Assembly (NCBI GenBank): GCA_002428965.1
Contig: DIYI01000017.1
Coordinates: 62,001 to 126,000 of the forward strand
Length of the DNA: 64,000 bases
Direction: 5' to 3'
Source of the DNA: Jejuia sp. UBA6058
Lineage (GTDB): Bacteria > Bacteroidota > Bacteroidia > Flavobacteriales > Flavobacteriaceae
Below the pieces are notes generated by a model that saw nothing but the letters and a program-made list of their open reading frames with translations, had not been told where the DNA came from and searched no databases. This document shows, in pieces, positions 42,232 to 50,959 of the stretch (positions within the stretch are counted from its first letter, which is position 1; each line of letters starts with the position of its first letter). Both the position numbers and the translations under genes were made by a program.

Positions 42232-42257
42232 AAAGCCGCAATCAGCGGCTTTTTTTA
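42232..42257. terminator. bidirectional intrinsic terminator
   Basis: AAAGCCGC-AATCA-GCGGCTTT followed by a T-run (42253-42256) and preceded by an A-run: a perfect 8-bp stem between the thioredoxin gene and the convergent nnr gene, whose stop codon touches it. Confidence 0.9.
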
Positions 42258-43808
42258 TTCTTGTTCTTGATTGACTTCACCTTGTGGCGGTTGTTCAGGT
42301 TGTTTAAACAAATCGATAAACGCTTCTCCAAGATATTCTACAATATGGCTAGCTATTAAGCTTTGATAGCCAAAATCTTCCACTGCAATATCTGCCGATT
42401 TCCCATGTAAATACGCTCCAAAAATAGCCGCCGTTGAAGGGTGATAGCCTTGAGCAATTAAACCAGTAATTATTCCTGTAAGAACATCTCCACTACCCGC
42501 TGTAGCTAAACCAGGATTCCCTGTGGTATTCACAAAAAATCGCTCATTAAAAGCAACCATAGAGTTTGCGCCTTTAACTACAATAATGACTTTGTGTTTT
42601 TTTGAAAACGCTTTCACTTTCTCAAGTTTTTCGAAATCATCTTTCCACGTGCCTATTAAGCGTTCTAATTCTTTGGGATGAGGCGTTAAGACTGTGAATT
42701 CAGGTAATAACTTTAAAAGTGCTTTCTTTTTTGCCAATATATTCAAGCCATCGGCATCAACAACTAAAGGTAATTTGTTTGTTTTTAAGAATGTTTCAAA
42801 TGCTGATATAGTTTTAGTATCAGTGCCTGCTCCTATACCAAAACCAATTACCGTTGGTTCAATATCAAAATTTAGTGTTGTAATTTTTTCTTCATCTTTA
42901 TCAGTAATCACCATTGCTTCAGGAAATCCTGATTGCAATGGTAAATAACCACATTTTGGCACATAAGCCGAAACCAAACCTGCTCCAGCAGACAATGCGC
43001 CTCTACTAGCTAAAGTTACAGCACCTATTTTTCCATAGCTACCACCAATAACTAAAGCATGCCCAAACTGACCTTTATGCGAAAACTTATCACGAGCTAT
43101 GTAATTTGGCAATACTTCATGCTTTCCAACAAGCTCAACTTCAGTTTGTGTGGTGTATAAATATTCTGGATCTAAACCAATGTCTAGAATTTCCCATTGT
43201 ATGGTATATTTTGCTGTTTCTGGTAAAAAGAACACCAATTTAGGCGATGCAAAACTCAACGTAAAACCAGCATAAACCACGGCCTCTGGATCTTCAGAAG
43301 CTTTATCAGTGTACAATCCTGATGGAATATCAATAGATAACGTAAATGCTTTAGTAGCTCTAAAATGTTGAAATAATTGCTTCACCCAATCCACAACAGG
43401 TCTATTCAAACCTATGCCAAAAACAGCATCTACAATAATATCGTTAGGATGAATTTCAGGAAAATCTTCAGCACATTTTAAAAGTGTTGGCCATTTTTTG
43501 GTGGTACTCTTAATCCGATCATAATTAATTAAAAAGTCTTTAGAACGTTTGTCACTATAATTTACAATATAAGTATGCACATTATAGCCATGTGTAATTA
43601 GGTGGCGTGCCAAAACCAAACCATCTCCTCCATTATTTCCAATACCGCAAAAAACATGAATCGGGACTTGCGCACCTTGCATACGCGCATGCATCCAATT
43701 AAAAATTTGCGTACCTGCACGCTCCATTAATTCTGTTGATGTAATATTTTGACGTTCGGCGGTTAATTTATCGCCCGCGTATATTTGCTCTTTGGAAAAT
43801 ATTTTCAT
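42255..43808 (-). CDS. nnr: bifunctional NAD(P)HX epimerase/dehydratase
   Basis: A 517-residue repair enzyme with an N-terminal YjeF_N epimerase domain (about 1-215, FCGIGNNGGDGLVLARHLITHGYNVHTY and the Asp in DAVFGIGLNR) and a C-terminal ribokinase-like dehydratase domain (about 225-505, VIGGSYGKIGAVTLASRGALSAGAGLV, LTPHPKELERLIG and the ATP/ADP motif NPGLATAGSGDVLTGIITGL). It restores hydrated NAD(P)H: the epimerase converts R to S and the dehydratase uses ADP or ATP to remove water. Cytosolic; single gene. Confidence 0.94.
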   Translation of the reverse strand: MKIFSKEQIYAGDKLTAERQNITSTELMERAGTQIFNWMHARMQGAQVPIHVFCGIGNNGGDGLVLARHLITHGYNVHTYIVNYSDKRSKDFLINYDRIKSTTKKWPTLLKCAEDFPEIHPNDIIVDAVFGIGLNRPVVDWVKQLFQHFRATKAFTLSIDIPSGLYTDKASEDPEAVVYAGFTLSFASPKLVFFLPETAKYTIQWEILDIGLDPEYLYTTQTEVELVGKHEVLPNYIARDKFSHKGQFGHALVIGGSYGKIGAVTLASRGALSAGAGLVSAYVPKCGYLPLQSGFPEAMVITDKDEEKITTLNFDIEPTVIGFGIGAGTDTKTISAFETFLKTNKLPLVVDADGLNILAKKKALLKLLPEFTVLTPHPKELERLIGTWKDDFEKLEKVKAFSKKHKVIIVVKGANSMVAFNERFFVNTTGNPGLATAGSGDVLTGIITGLIAQGYHPSTAAIFGAYLHGKSADIAVEDFGYQSLIASHIVEYLGEAFIDLFKQPEQPPQGEVNQEQE

Positions 43809-43904
43809 TTCAGGTCTATTGTAGATTTTTCAATTCTCCATTATAATAGTCGTTTTTTTTAAACGAAAATTTACCCATGGTAAGAATCTTGCAAAAAACT
43901 AAGT

Positions 43905-43939
43905 TTTGTTTTTTAATTAGGCTAAAAGTAATACTTTTG
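43905..43939 (+). promoter_or_regulatory. candidate promoter of the thr operon
   Basis: TTTG at 43905-43908 and TACTTTTG at 43932-43939 (match to TAnnTTTG) with 23 bp between them, slightly long. The -7 box is 19 bp upstream of the leader-peptide ATG, leaving a short leader before it. Confidence 0.5.
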
Positions 43940-43958
43940 GAATGTTTATATAACCAAA

Positions 43959-44066
43959 ATGTATCATTTAAGCCAAAATACAACATTAAATATACACACA
44001 ATTTCTGCGTGCAATACTTCTATTTTAGCTACAACTACAAATACCACAACCCTTTGGGGTTATTAG
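43959..44066 (+). CDS. thrL: threonine-operon leader peptide
   Basis: A 35-residue frame upstream of thrA with ten threonines and three isoleucines, dense in its second half (T25-T27, T29-T31, in the sequence LATTTNTTTLWGY). This is the design of a transcription-attenuation leader peptide: lack of charged tRNA-Thr or Ile would stall the ribosome and change RNA folding. A hairpin AACCC-TTTG-GGGTT (44048-44061) covers the last codons. I could not find a textbook terminator before thrA; a weak hairpin TTGT...ACAA with T-run at 44088-44112 is the best candidate. A longer overlapping frame in another register (43877-44152) is not a gene. Confidence 0.7.
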   Translation: MYHLSQNTTLNIHTISACNTSILATTTNTTTLWGY

Positions 44067-44148
44067 TTATATATTATTCCGGCTTTTTGTGTAGTTTTTA
44101 CAATTGCATTTTTTCAAATTTTACGTTTAAATTTCAATTTAACACCCA

Positions 44149-46593
44149 ATGAAGGTTTTAAAATTCGGAGGAACTTCGGTAGGTTCTTCAAAAAATATAA
44201 ATAAAGTCATAAGTATTTTAGAAGCTTATGCAAGAGACAGCAAAGTAGTATGTGTAGTGTCGGCAGTAGGCGGAATTACTGATAAGTTACTAGAAGCTGG
44301 TAAGCAGGCTCAGGGAAAAGAAGATAGTTTTAAAGATACTTTTGAAACCATAAAATCTATCCATTTCAATATTATTAAAGAATTAAATCCTGATAATAAT
44401 ACAGCTATTTTAGCGTACGCTGAAGAAAAGCTAAACGAGCTAAAAAGTTTATTGGAAGGCATATTTTTAATTAACGAAATTTCACCAAAAACCTCTGATA
44501 AATTGGTGAGTTTTGGTGAGTTATTGTCGTCTTTCATTATTGCTGAAACTATGAAAAATAGAAGTATTTCAGCTGAAAGAAAAAATTCACAAGAGTTGGT
44601 AATAACCAATTCTAACTTTACAAAAGCCGAGGTTGATTATAAAACAACCAATAGCAATATAAAATCATATTTTGATGACGCCACAGAATCTATTACCATT
44701 CTTCCAGGATTTATAGCGAACTCAACTTTTGGTGAGCAAACTACTTTAGGTCGTGGAGGATCTGATTTTACAGCAGCTATTGTTGCAGCAGCATTAAACG
44801 TTGAGCAACTGGAAATTTGGACAGATGTAAGCGGTATGTTTACTACAAATCCAAAATTAGTAAAGCAAGCACGTCCAATAGAAACCATTTCATATCAAGA
44901 AGCTATGGAATTGTCACACTTTGGAGCAAAAGTGCTTTATCCTCCTACTGTTCAGCCTGTTTTAGATTTAGACATCCCTATTCATATTAAAAATACAATG
45001 GAACCAGAAGCGGTTGGAACTATCATTTCCAAAGATGCCAATGGTACAAAATCGCCTGTAAAAGGAATTAGTAATATTTCAAAAATAGCATTATTGACGC
45101 TTCAAGGCAGTGGTATGGTTGGTATTCCAGGTTTTTCTAAACGTTTGTTTGAAACCTTATCTAATGAAAAGGTAAACGTTATCCTAATTACCCAAGCGTC
45201 TTCCGAACATTCCATTTGTATTGGTATTGAAGAAAAAGATATTGAAATAGCAAAAACAGCTATTGATATTACTTTTGAAAATGAAATTGCTTTACACAAA
45301 ATAGAACCGTTATTAGTAGAAAAAGGGCTATCTATTGTGGCATTGGTTGGTGATAATATGAAGAATCATCAAGGTATTAGCGGAAAAATGTTTTCATCGT
45401 TGGGTAAAAACAATATTAATATAAGAGCAATCGCCCAAGGTGCATCAGAACGCAATATTTCTATTGTTATTGAAGAAAGCGATGTAAAAAAAGCGTTGAA
45501 TACACTGCATGAAGCCTTTTTCGAAAGCATCACAAAGCAATTAAATGTATTTATTACTGGTGTTGGAAATGTGGGCGAGCGTTTGGTGGAGCAAATAAAG
45601 CAACAGAAGAAATATTTAAAAGAGAATTTAAAAATCAATTTGCGAGTGGTTGGGTTATCCAATTCTAGAAAAATGATTTTTGATGGTTCTGGATTATCAC
45701 TTCAAAACTGGAAAGCAGATTTAAATAACGGAGAAACGGCATCTTTAGAGGGCTTTTTTGAAAAGGCAAAATCTCTTAATCTTCGTAATAGTATTTTTGT
45801 AGATGTTACGGCAAATGCAGATGTGGCGGGGCTTTATGAAAAATACTTAAGAGAGAGTATAGCGGTTGTGGCATGCAATAAAATTGCATGTTCAAGCGAT
45901 TTTTCAAACTATAAAGAATTAAAGCGTTTATCGCTTAAATACAATGCGCCTTTCTTGTTCGAAACTAATGCTGGTGCAGGTTTACCAATTATTGATACGC
46001 TTAATAATTTAGTAGCTTCTGGTGATAAAGTAACGTCTATTCAAGCAGTGTTATCTGGAAGTCTAAACTTTGTATTTAACAACTTTAATGATACTACTAA
46101 GTTTTATGATGTTGTAAAACAGGCTGGTGCTGAAGGTTATACAGAGCCTGATCCACGAATTGATTTAAGTGGTGTAGATGTAGCACGCAAAATTTTAATT
46201 TTAGCAAGAGAAAGTGGCGTTGAATTGAATTTAGAAGATATTGAAAATACGTCGTTTTTATCACCTTCTGGATTACAAAGTGGTTCTGTTGAGGAATTTT
46301 ACAAAACGCTTATTGCCGATGAAGTACATTACCAAAGTTTGTATGCTTCGGCTAAAGCAAACAATTGCCAGCTTAAGTATGTTGCAAAATTCGATAATGG
46401 AAAGGCAAATGTGAGTTTACAAGAAATTCCTGTTGGACATCCTTTTTACAACTTAGAGGGGAGTGATAACATTGTAATGTTTTATACAGAACGATACTCT
46501 CAACAACCGATGATAATAAAAGGTGCAGGTGCAGGTGCAGATGTTACAGCATCAGGATTGTTTGCTGATATTATAAGATTAGGAAATAATTAA
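44149..46593 (+). CDS. thrA: bifunctional aspartokinase / homoserine dehydrogenase
   Basis: An 814-residue fusion: aspartokinase (about 1-300, KFGGTSVGSSKNINKVI, then FGELLSSFIIAETM, TLGRGGSDFTAAIVAAAL), two ACT regulatory domains (about 310-455) and homoserine dehydrogenase (about 460-814, FITGVGNVGERLVEQI, then NKIACSSDF and the catalytic region GAEGYTEPDPRIDLSGVDVARKILILARESG). It makes aspartyl phosphate and reduces aspartate semialdehyde to homoserine for threonine and methionine. First gene of thrABC, behind a Thr-rich leader peptide; the ACT domains suggest feedback inhibition by threonine. Confidence 0.96.
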   Translation: MKVLKFGGTSVGSSKNINKVISILEAYARDSKVVCVVSAVGGITDKLLEAGKQAQGKEDSFKDTFETIKSIHFNIIKELNPDNNTAILAYAEEKLNELKSLLEGIFLINEISPKTSDKLVSFGELLSSFIIAETMKNRSISAERKNSQELVITNSNFTKAEVDYKTTNSNIKSYFDDATESITILPGFIANSTFGEQTTLGRGGSDFTAAIVAAALNVEQLEIWTDVSGMFTTNPKLVKQARPIETISYQEAMELSHFGAKVLYPPTVQPVLDLDIPIHIKNTMEPEAVGTIISKDANGTKSPVKGISNISKIALLTLQGSGMVGIPGFSKRLFETLSNEKVNVILITQASSEHSICIGIEEKDIEIAKTAIDITFENEIALHKIEPLLVEKGLSIVALVGDNMKNHQGISGKMFSSLGKNNINIRAIAQGASERNISIVIEESDVKKALNTLHEAFFESITKQLNVFITGVGNVGERLVEQIKQQKKYLKENLKINLRVVGLSNSRKMIFDGSGLSLQNWKADLNNGETASLEGFFEKAKSLNLRNSIFVDVTANADVAGLYEKYLRESIAVVACNKIACSSDFSNYKELKRLSLKYNAPFLFETNAGAGLPIIDTLNNLVASGDKVTSIQAVLSGSLNFVFNNFNDTTKFYDVVKQAGAEGYTEPDPRIDLSGVDVARKILILARESGVELNLEDIENTSFLSPSGLQSGSVEEFYKTLIADEVHYQSLYASAKANNCQLKYVAKFDNGKANVSLQEIPVGHPFYNLEGSDNIVMFYTERYSQQPMIIKGAGAGADVTASGLFADIIRLGNN

Positions 46594-46664
46594 TTACGAT
46601 GGAATTACATAAAGAAAGTGATATTTCCTGTTCTAGCGCAGCGGAACATTATTTAATTGAACTT

Positions 46665-47588
46665 ATGAATGAAATAAAAATATTTTCACCAGCAACCGTA
46701 GCCAATGTTTCTTGTGGTTTTGATGTTATGGGCTTTTGCTTGGATAATGTTGGTGATGAGATGGTCATTCGAAAAATTGACAAAAAAGGTATTTATATTA
46801 CCAAAGTTGAAAATTTTGATTTGCCATTTGAAACAGAACTTAATGTTGCAGGCGTATCTGCTCTAGCAATGTATGAGGCTATTGATGTTGATTTTGGTTT
46901 CGAAATAGAAATTTACAAAAACATAAAACCGGGAAGTGGTATTGGCAGTAGTGCAGCAAGTGCTGTTGGTAGTGTTTTTGGAATGAATGAGCTTATTGGA
47001 AGACCATTCAATAAAACTCAATTGACCGAATTTGCCATGAAAGGTGAAGCATTAGCTAGCAAATGCGAGCATGCCGATAACCTCGCTCCTGCCCTTTTTG
47101 GAGGATTTACTTTGGTAAAAAGCATAGCACCATTAAAAATATTGCAAATTCCTTCTCCTGAGGATTTATATGCCACAATTATTCATCCGCAAATAGAAGT
47201 AAAAACATCAGAGTCTAGAGCAATTTTACCAAATGAAGTGCCATTGAACAAAGCTATTACACAGTGGGCAAATTTAGGAAGTTTGATACATGCACTTCAT
47301 ACTAGCGATTATGATCTGATTCAGGATTCGTTAAATGATGTGGTGGTGGAACCTTATCGCAGTCAACTAATTCCTTTGTTTAACGAAGTAAAAGATGTAT
47401 CCTTAAAAGCAGGTGCCTTGGGTGCAGGAATTTCAGGTTCGGGACCTTCAATTTTTACTTTAAGTAAAGGTTTAGAGCAAGCAAATAAAGTTAAAGAAGC
47501 GATGCAAAGTGTATATGAAACATCAGAAATCGATTTTGATATACATGTTTCAAAAATAAATACTCAAGGTGTTAAAATTATTGGCTAA
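46665..47588 (+). CDS. thrB: homoserine kinase
   Basis: A 307-residue GHMP kinase beginning MNEIKIFSPATVANVSCGFDVMGF, as ThrB proteins do; the ATP loop is IKPGSGIGSSAASAVGSVFG and the last motif GALGAGISGSGPSIFTL. It makes O-phosphohomoserine. The same frame continues upstream to an ATG at 46599, 5 bp after the thrA stop; that longer start would give tight coupling but adds 22 residues unlike the family. I prefer 46665 on homology and keep 46599 as alternative. Second gene of the operon. Confidence 0.92.
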   Translation: MNEIKIFSPATVANVSCGFDVMGFCLDNVGDEMVIRKIDKKGIYITKVENFDLPFETELNVAGVSALAMYEAIDVDFGFEIEIYKNIKPGSGIGSSAASAVGSVFGMNELIGRPFNKTQLTEFAMKGEALASKCEHADNLAPALFGGFTLVKSIAPLKILQIPSPEDLYATIIHPQIEVKTSESRAILPNEVPLNKAITQWANLGSLIHALHTSDYDLIQDSLNDVVVEPYRSQLIPLFNEVKDVSLKAGALGAGISGSGPSIFTLSKGLEQANKVKEAMQSVYETSEIDFDIHVSKINTQGVKIIG

Positions 47589-47590
47589 AT

Positions 47591-47619
47591 GACAGGTGAC
47601 TGAAGACAGAAGACCGAAG
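47591..47619 (+). repeat. heptanucleotide repeat GACNGAA left of the four-helix-bundle gene
   Basis: GACTGAA-GACAGAA-GACCGAA follow in perfect 7-base register, after GACAGGT. The opposite flank (about 48017-48045) reads on the minus strand as GACGGAT-GACTGAT-GACC in the same register. A third copy without a gene is at 53915-53942. The repeats mark the borders of the inserted gene. Confidence 0.7.
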
Positions 47620-47638
47620 TAATTAACAGCATTTATAA

Positions 47639-47995
47639 ATGGAAAAGTTTAAATTTGAAAAACTTAATATTTGGCAAAAAGCTATGGATATTGGAGAAAG
47701 TATAGACCAATTGAGTTTATCATTTCCGGAAAAGGAAAAATTTAATTTATCCTCACAAATTTGTAGAGCTGCCGATTCAATTGCTTTGAATATATCTGAA
47801 GGTTCAATTGGGCAATCTAACCCAGAACAAAAGAAATTTATTGGTTATTCAATCCGTTCGTTAGCTGAAGTGGTAACTTGCTTATTCAAAGCAAAAAGAA
47901 GAGATTACATTACAGAAATAAAATTCACTGAATTATATAATGAAGCTTATCATTTAATGAACATGATGATTGCCTTCAGAAAAAATATAAAATAA
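47639..47995 (+). CDS. four-helix-bundle protein (23S rRNA IVS-type)
   Basis: A 118-residue helical protein: KFKFEKLNIWQKAMDIGESIDQLSLSFPEKEKFNLSSQICRAADSIALNISEGSIGQSNPEQKKFIGYSIRSLAEVVTCLFKAKRRD matches the S23/four-helix-bundle family first found in intervening sequences of 23S rRNA genes. No catalytic residues are known; pentameric bundle proteins of this type may bind nucleic acid. It splits thrB from thrC and is bordered on both sides by heptanucleotide repeats, so it looks like a cargo gene that moves with them. Not a threonine-pathway gene. Confidence 0.9.
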   Translation: MEKFKFEKLNIWQKAMDIGESIDQLSLSFPEKEKFNLSSQICRAADSIALNISEGSIGQSNPEQKKFIGYSIRSLAEVVTCLFKAKRRDYITEIKFTELYNEAYHLMNMMIAFRKNIK

Positions 47996-48016
47996 AAGAA
48001 ATTTCCAGAAGCATTG

Positions 48017-48045
48017 ATTGGTCATCAGTCATCCGTCTTCGGGCT
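48017..48045 (-). repeat. heptanucleotide repeat right of the four-helix-bundle gene
   Basis: Read on the minus strand: GAAGACGGATGACTGATGACC, a run of GAC-xxxx units in 7-base register. It is the inverted counterpart of the left flank at 47591 and ends just before the thrC start. Confidence 0.6.
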
Positions 48046-48054
48046 ATTTAAAAC

Positions 48055-49347
48055 ATGAACTACTATTCGTTAAATAAGCAAGCTTCAGATTCATCATTTA
48101 GGAATGCTGTTATAAAAGGTTTAGCGCCTGATAAAGGCCTATATTTTCCAGAATCTATTACACCTCTACCGAAATCATTTTTTGAGAATATTGATAATTT
48201 ATCATATTCTGAGATAGCGTTTGAAGCTATTAAACAATTTGTCTCTCCAGAAATTCCTGAAAATATTTTAAAGATAATTGTAGAGGAAACCTTGTCTTTC
48301 GATTTTCCCATAGTAAAATTGAATGATAATATTTCTACTTTAGAGCTATTTCATGGGCCAACAATGGCATTTAAAGATGTTGGTGCGCGTTTTATGGCAC
48401 GTTGCTTAGGCTATTTTAACCAAGACAATGATAAAGAAGTTACGGTTTTAGTAGCTACTTCTGGTGATACAGGTGGTGCGGTTGCTAACGGTTTTCTTGG
48501 TGTGAAAGGTGTAAATGTTGTGATTTTATATCCTAGCGGAAAAGTCAGTGACATTCAGGAAAAGCAATTAACAACACTTGGTCAAAATATACGAGCGTTA
48601 GAGATAAATGGAACATTTGACGATTGTCAGGCCATGGTCAAAACTGCCTTTTTAGATGAAGCATTAACTAGCCAAATGCAACTAACTTCAGCCAACTCCA
48701 TTAACGTAGCTCGCTGGTTGCCACAATTGTTCTATTTCATGTTCGCTTACAAGCAGTTACACAAAACTTATAAAGACATTGTATTTACAGTGCCTAGTGG
48801 AAATTTTGGAAATATTTGTGCGGGTATGATGGCCCAACAATTGGGATTACCAATACGACACTTTGTAGCTTCTAACAATTTGAATAATGTTGTAACACGC
48901 TATCTTATATCTCAACTGTATGAGCCCAAGCCTTCTATTCAAACCATAAGTAATGCTATGGATGTTGGTGCACCAAGTAACTTTATTCGTATTCAAGAAA
49001 TATATAAAAATGAATTCGAAACTTTAAAGGAGAACTTATCATCATATAGTTTTACAGACGAAGAAACCAAGGAAGCCATGTTAGAAATGTATGATGATTA
49101 CAACTATGTTGCTGATCCTCATGGTGCTGTAGGCTATTTGGGTTGTAAAGCTTACCTAAAAGAAAATCCAAATGCGCATTGTGTCTTTTTAGAAACAGCG
49201 CACCCCACAAAATTTTTAGATGTTGTAGAAGAAGTTATAAAAGAAGAACAACCATTGCCAGAGCAGATTCAAGCTGTTATGGGGAAAGAAAAAGAATCTA
49301 CTTTGATTTCTACTTACGAGGATTTGAAGGGGTTTCTTTTGAGCTAA
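48055..49347 (+). CDS. thrC: threonine synthase
   Basis: A 430-residue fold-type II PLP enzyme. The Schiff-base lysine is in TMAFKDVGARFMARCLGYF; VATSGDTGGAVANGFLGVKGVNVVILYPSGKVSDIQEKQL and VPSGNFGNICAGMMAQQLGLPI bind cofactor phosphate and substrate. It converts O-phosphohomoserine to threonine. Last gene of the thr operon, separated from thrB by the inserted four-helix-bundle gene (466 bp in all). Length typical. Confidence 0.96.
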   Translation: MNYYSLNKQASDSSFRNAVIKGLAPDKGLYFPESITPLPKSFFENIDNLSYSEIAFEAIKQFVSPEIPENILKIIVEETLSFDFPIVKLNDNISTLELFHGPTMAFKDVGARFMARCLGYFNQDNDKEVTVLVATSGDTGGAVANGFLGVKGVNVVILYPSGKVSDIQEKQLTTLGQNIRALEINGTFDDCQAMVKTAFLDEALTSQMQLTSANSINVARWLPQLFYFMFAYKQLHKTYKDIVFTVPSGNFGNICAGMMAQQLGLPIRHFVASNNLNNVVTRYLISQLYEPKPSIQTISNAMDVGAPSNFIRIQEIYKNEFETLKENLSSYSFTDEETKEAMLEMYDDYNYVADPHGAVGYLGCKAYLKENPNAHCVFLETAHPTKFLDVVEEVIKEEQPLPEQIQAVMGKEKESTLISTYEDLKGFLLS

Positions 49348-49387
49348 ATATTCAAAACCACTAAGTACGAATTTCAAAAATATAGTT

Positions 49388-49927
49388 ATGGCTGAAATCA
49401 AAAAACTTGCCTCCAAGGTTGTTTACAAAAACAAATGGATGACCGTTAGAGAGGATGAAATACAAAGAGTCAGTGGTGCTAAAAGTATTTATGGCGTTGT
49501 TGATAAGTCTAACTTTGTTGTTATCATTCCTGTTGAAAATGGACGAATTCATTTGGTAGAGCAATATCGCTATCCTGTTGGTGGAAGATATTGGGAATTC
49601 CCTCAAGGCTCTTGGGAAGAAAAACCAAATGCAGACCCTAAGGATGTTGCCTTAGGAGAACTCAGGGAAGAAACCGGACATATTGCAAATAATATTGAGC
49701 ATATAGGTTTTCTTTACCAAGGCTATGGTTATTCTAGTCAGGGCTATCATATTTATTTTGCAACTGATTTCACTAAATCTGAAATGGAACTAGACGAGGA
49801 AGAAGAAGGTTTAATAACAGCTTCTTTTTCTATTCAGGAATTTGAGGATATGCTCTTGAACGGACAAATTAAAGATGCAACTACAGCAGCAGCCTATGGT
49901 TTAGCCAAATTAAAAGGATTCGTTTAA
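49388..49927 (+). CDS. NUDIX hydrolase
   Basis: A 179-residue ADP-ribose-pyrophosphatase-like NUDIX protein: IIPVENGRIHLVEQYRYPVGGRYWEFPQGSWEEKPNADPKDVALGELREETGHIANNIEHIGFLY. The Nudix box ELREETG is intact although its first Arg is Gly. The EFPQGSWEE segment is characteristic of the ADP-ribose/nucleotide-sugar branch. It hydrolyses nucleoside-diphosphate derivatives in the cytosol. It follows thrC by 40 bp and might be read through from the thr operon. Confidence 0.88.
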   Translation: MAEIKKLASKVVYKNKWMTVREDEIQRVSGAKSIYGVVDKSNFVVIIPVENGRIHLVEQYRYPVGGRYWEFPQGSWEEKPNADPKDVALGELREETGHIANNIEHIGFLYQGYGYSSQGYHIYFATDFTKSEMELDEEEEGLITASFSIQEFEDMLLNGQIKDATTAAAYGLAKLKGFV

Positions 49928-50063
49928 ACTATAGTTACAGGCTTTTTTTTAAGAATCACTTCTTTTCGGATGTTGTAATTAAATAGAGCATTTAGTTGAC
50001 TTTGTAAAATAGTTGAATTACATTGGGATAAATATATCACAAAGCCATTAGAAATTATTTCAA

Positions 50064-50459
50064 ATGACATTTTATCAATCGCAGTTACATAAAGTAAAAA
50101 GTGAATGTTATTCCAACAAAGAGCAACTAAAAACTGTAAAAGCACTTCGCAACTATTTAGAGAATAGCTATTATGATGATTTAAACTTAAATACTCTGTC
50201 AAAGAAGCTATTTACCTCAAAATACCACCTGTTAAGACTTTTTAAGAAATATTACGGACAAACTCCCAGACAATATCTGATGGATAAACGCATTGAAAAA
50301 TCCAAACAATACTTAAACCAAGGAATGACTGTTACTGATACCTGTTATGCTGTAGGTTTTGAAAGTCTAGGATCCTTCAGTACGCTTTTTAAAAGTAGAA
50401 CTGGTAAATCTCCAAAAGCATACCAAAAAGAGCAATTTTCAAGAAAAAAGTTAGAATAA
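50064..50459 (+). CDS. AraC-family transcriptional regulator (DNA-binding domain only)
   Basis: A 131-residue protein consisting mainly of an AraC-type double helix-turn-helix (about 28-125): LRNYLENSYYDDLNLNTLSKKLFTSKYHLLRLFKKYYGQTPRQYLMDKRIEKSKQYLNQGMTVTDTCYAVGFESLGSFSTLFKSRTGKSPKAYQ. The usual ligand-binding domain is absent, as in small MarA/SoxS-like members. It lies 39 bp upstream of a VOC-family gene on the same strand, which is likely its target or partner. Confidence 0.9.
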   Translation: MTFYQSQLHKVKSECYSNKEQLKTVKALRNYLENSYYDDLNLNTLSKKLFTSKYHLLRLFKKYYGQTPRQYLMDKRIEKSKQYLNQGMTVTDTCYAVGFESLGSFSTLFKSRTGKSPKAYQKEQFSRKKLE

Positions 50460-50498
50460 GATTTCCGAGTTTTGGAATATCAATAAAATAAACACACC

Positions 50499-50894
50499 AT
50501 GCGAGTAACAGTAATTAGTATTCCCGTAAGAGATCAAGAGGTAGCATCAAAATTTTATACTGAAAAATTGGGATTTATCATTAAAAAAGATGCACCATTA
50601 GGTGGCGGGAATAGATGGCTCACGTTAGTATCTAAAGAGGCACAAGATGGTCCCGAAATACTGTTGGAACCTGCTCCTAATCATTTTGAACCCTGTAAGG
50701 TTTTTCAGAATGCACTTAAAGACGCTGGAATTCCATGGACACAGTTTGATGTAGACAATGTTGATGATGAGTATGATAGACTTCTTAAAGTGGGCGTAGA
50801 ATTTAGTGTAAAACCTACCGAAATGGGCACCGTTAAATTTGCTGTGTTTGATGATACCTGTGGTAATAACATACAAATAGTTGAAACGCTTTAG
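50499..50894 (+). CDS. VOC-family (glyoxalase/bleomycin resistance-like) protein
   Basis: A 131-residue vicinal-oxygen-chelate protein: VISIPVRDQEVASKFYTEKLGFIIKKDAPLGGGNRWLTLVS, ILLEPAPNHFEPCKVFQ and VKFAVFDDTCGNNIQIVETL, with metal-site-type Glu at E-x-A-P-N and the final E of QIVE. Two beta-alpha-beta modules. Members detoxify or bind small molecules; substrate unknown. Probably co-transcribed with the AraC regulator. Followed by a terminator. Confidence 0.88.
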   Translation: MRVTVISIPVRDQEVASKFYTEKLGFIIKKDAPLGGGNRWLTLVSKEAQDGPEILLEPAPNHFEPCKVFQNALKDAGIPWTQFDVDNVDDEYDRLLKVGVEFSVKPTEMGTVKFAVFDDTCGNNIQIVETL

Positions 50895-50908
50895 AATATG
50901 TAAAATTA

Positions 50909-50942
50909 AAAACGCCCCATTTTCATGAGGCGCTTTCTTTTT
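50909..50942. terminator. terminator between VOC and fasciclin genes
   Basis: AACGCCcCAT-TTTC-ATGaGGCGcTT, a stem of about 8 pairs with one mismatch, followed by TTTCTTTTT. It separates the convergent VOC and fasciclin genes. Confidence 0.7.
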
Positions 50943-50959
50943 CATAGCAATTCTGCCAC

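Noticed and set aside
44041..44112. Classical rho-independent terminator for the thr leader
   Set aside because: Only short stems (AACCC/GGGTT and TTGT/ACAA) are present; I could not support a strong terminator and so list only the leader peptide.
43877..44152. 91-residue plus-strand frame upstream of thrA
   Set aside because: It overlaps the leader peptide in another register, has a low-complexity Phe/Tyr/Asn composition and ends just after the thrA start; the Thr-rich frame is the better explanation.
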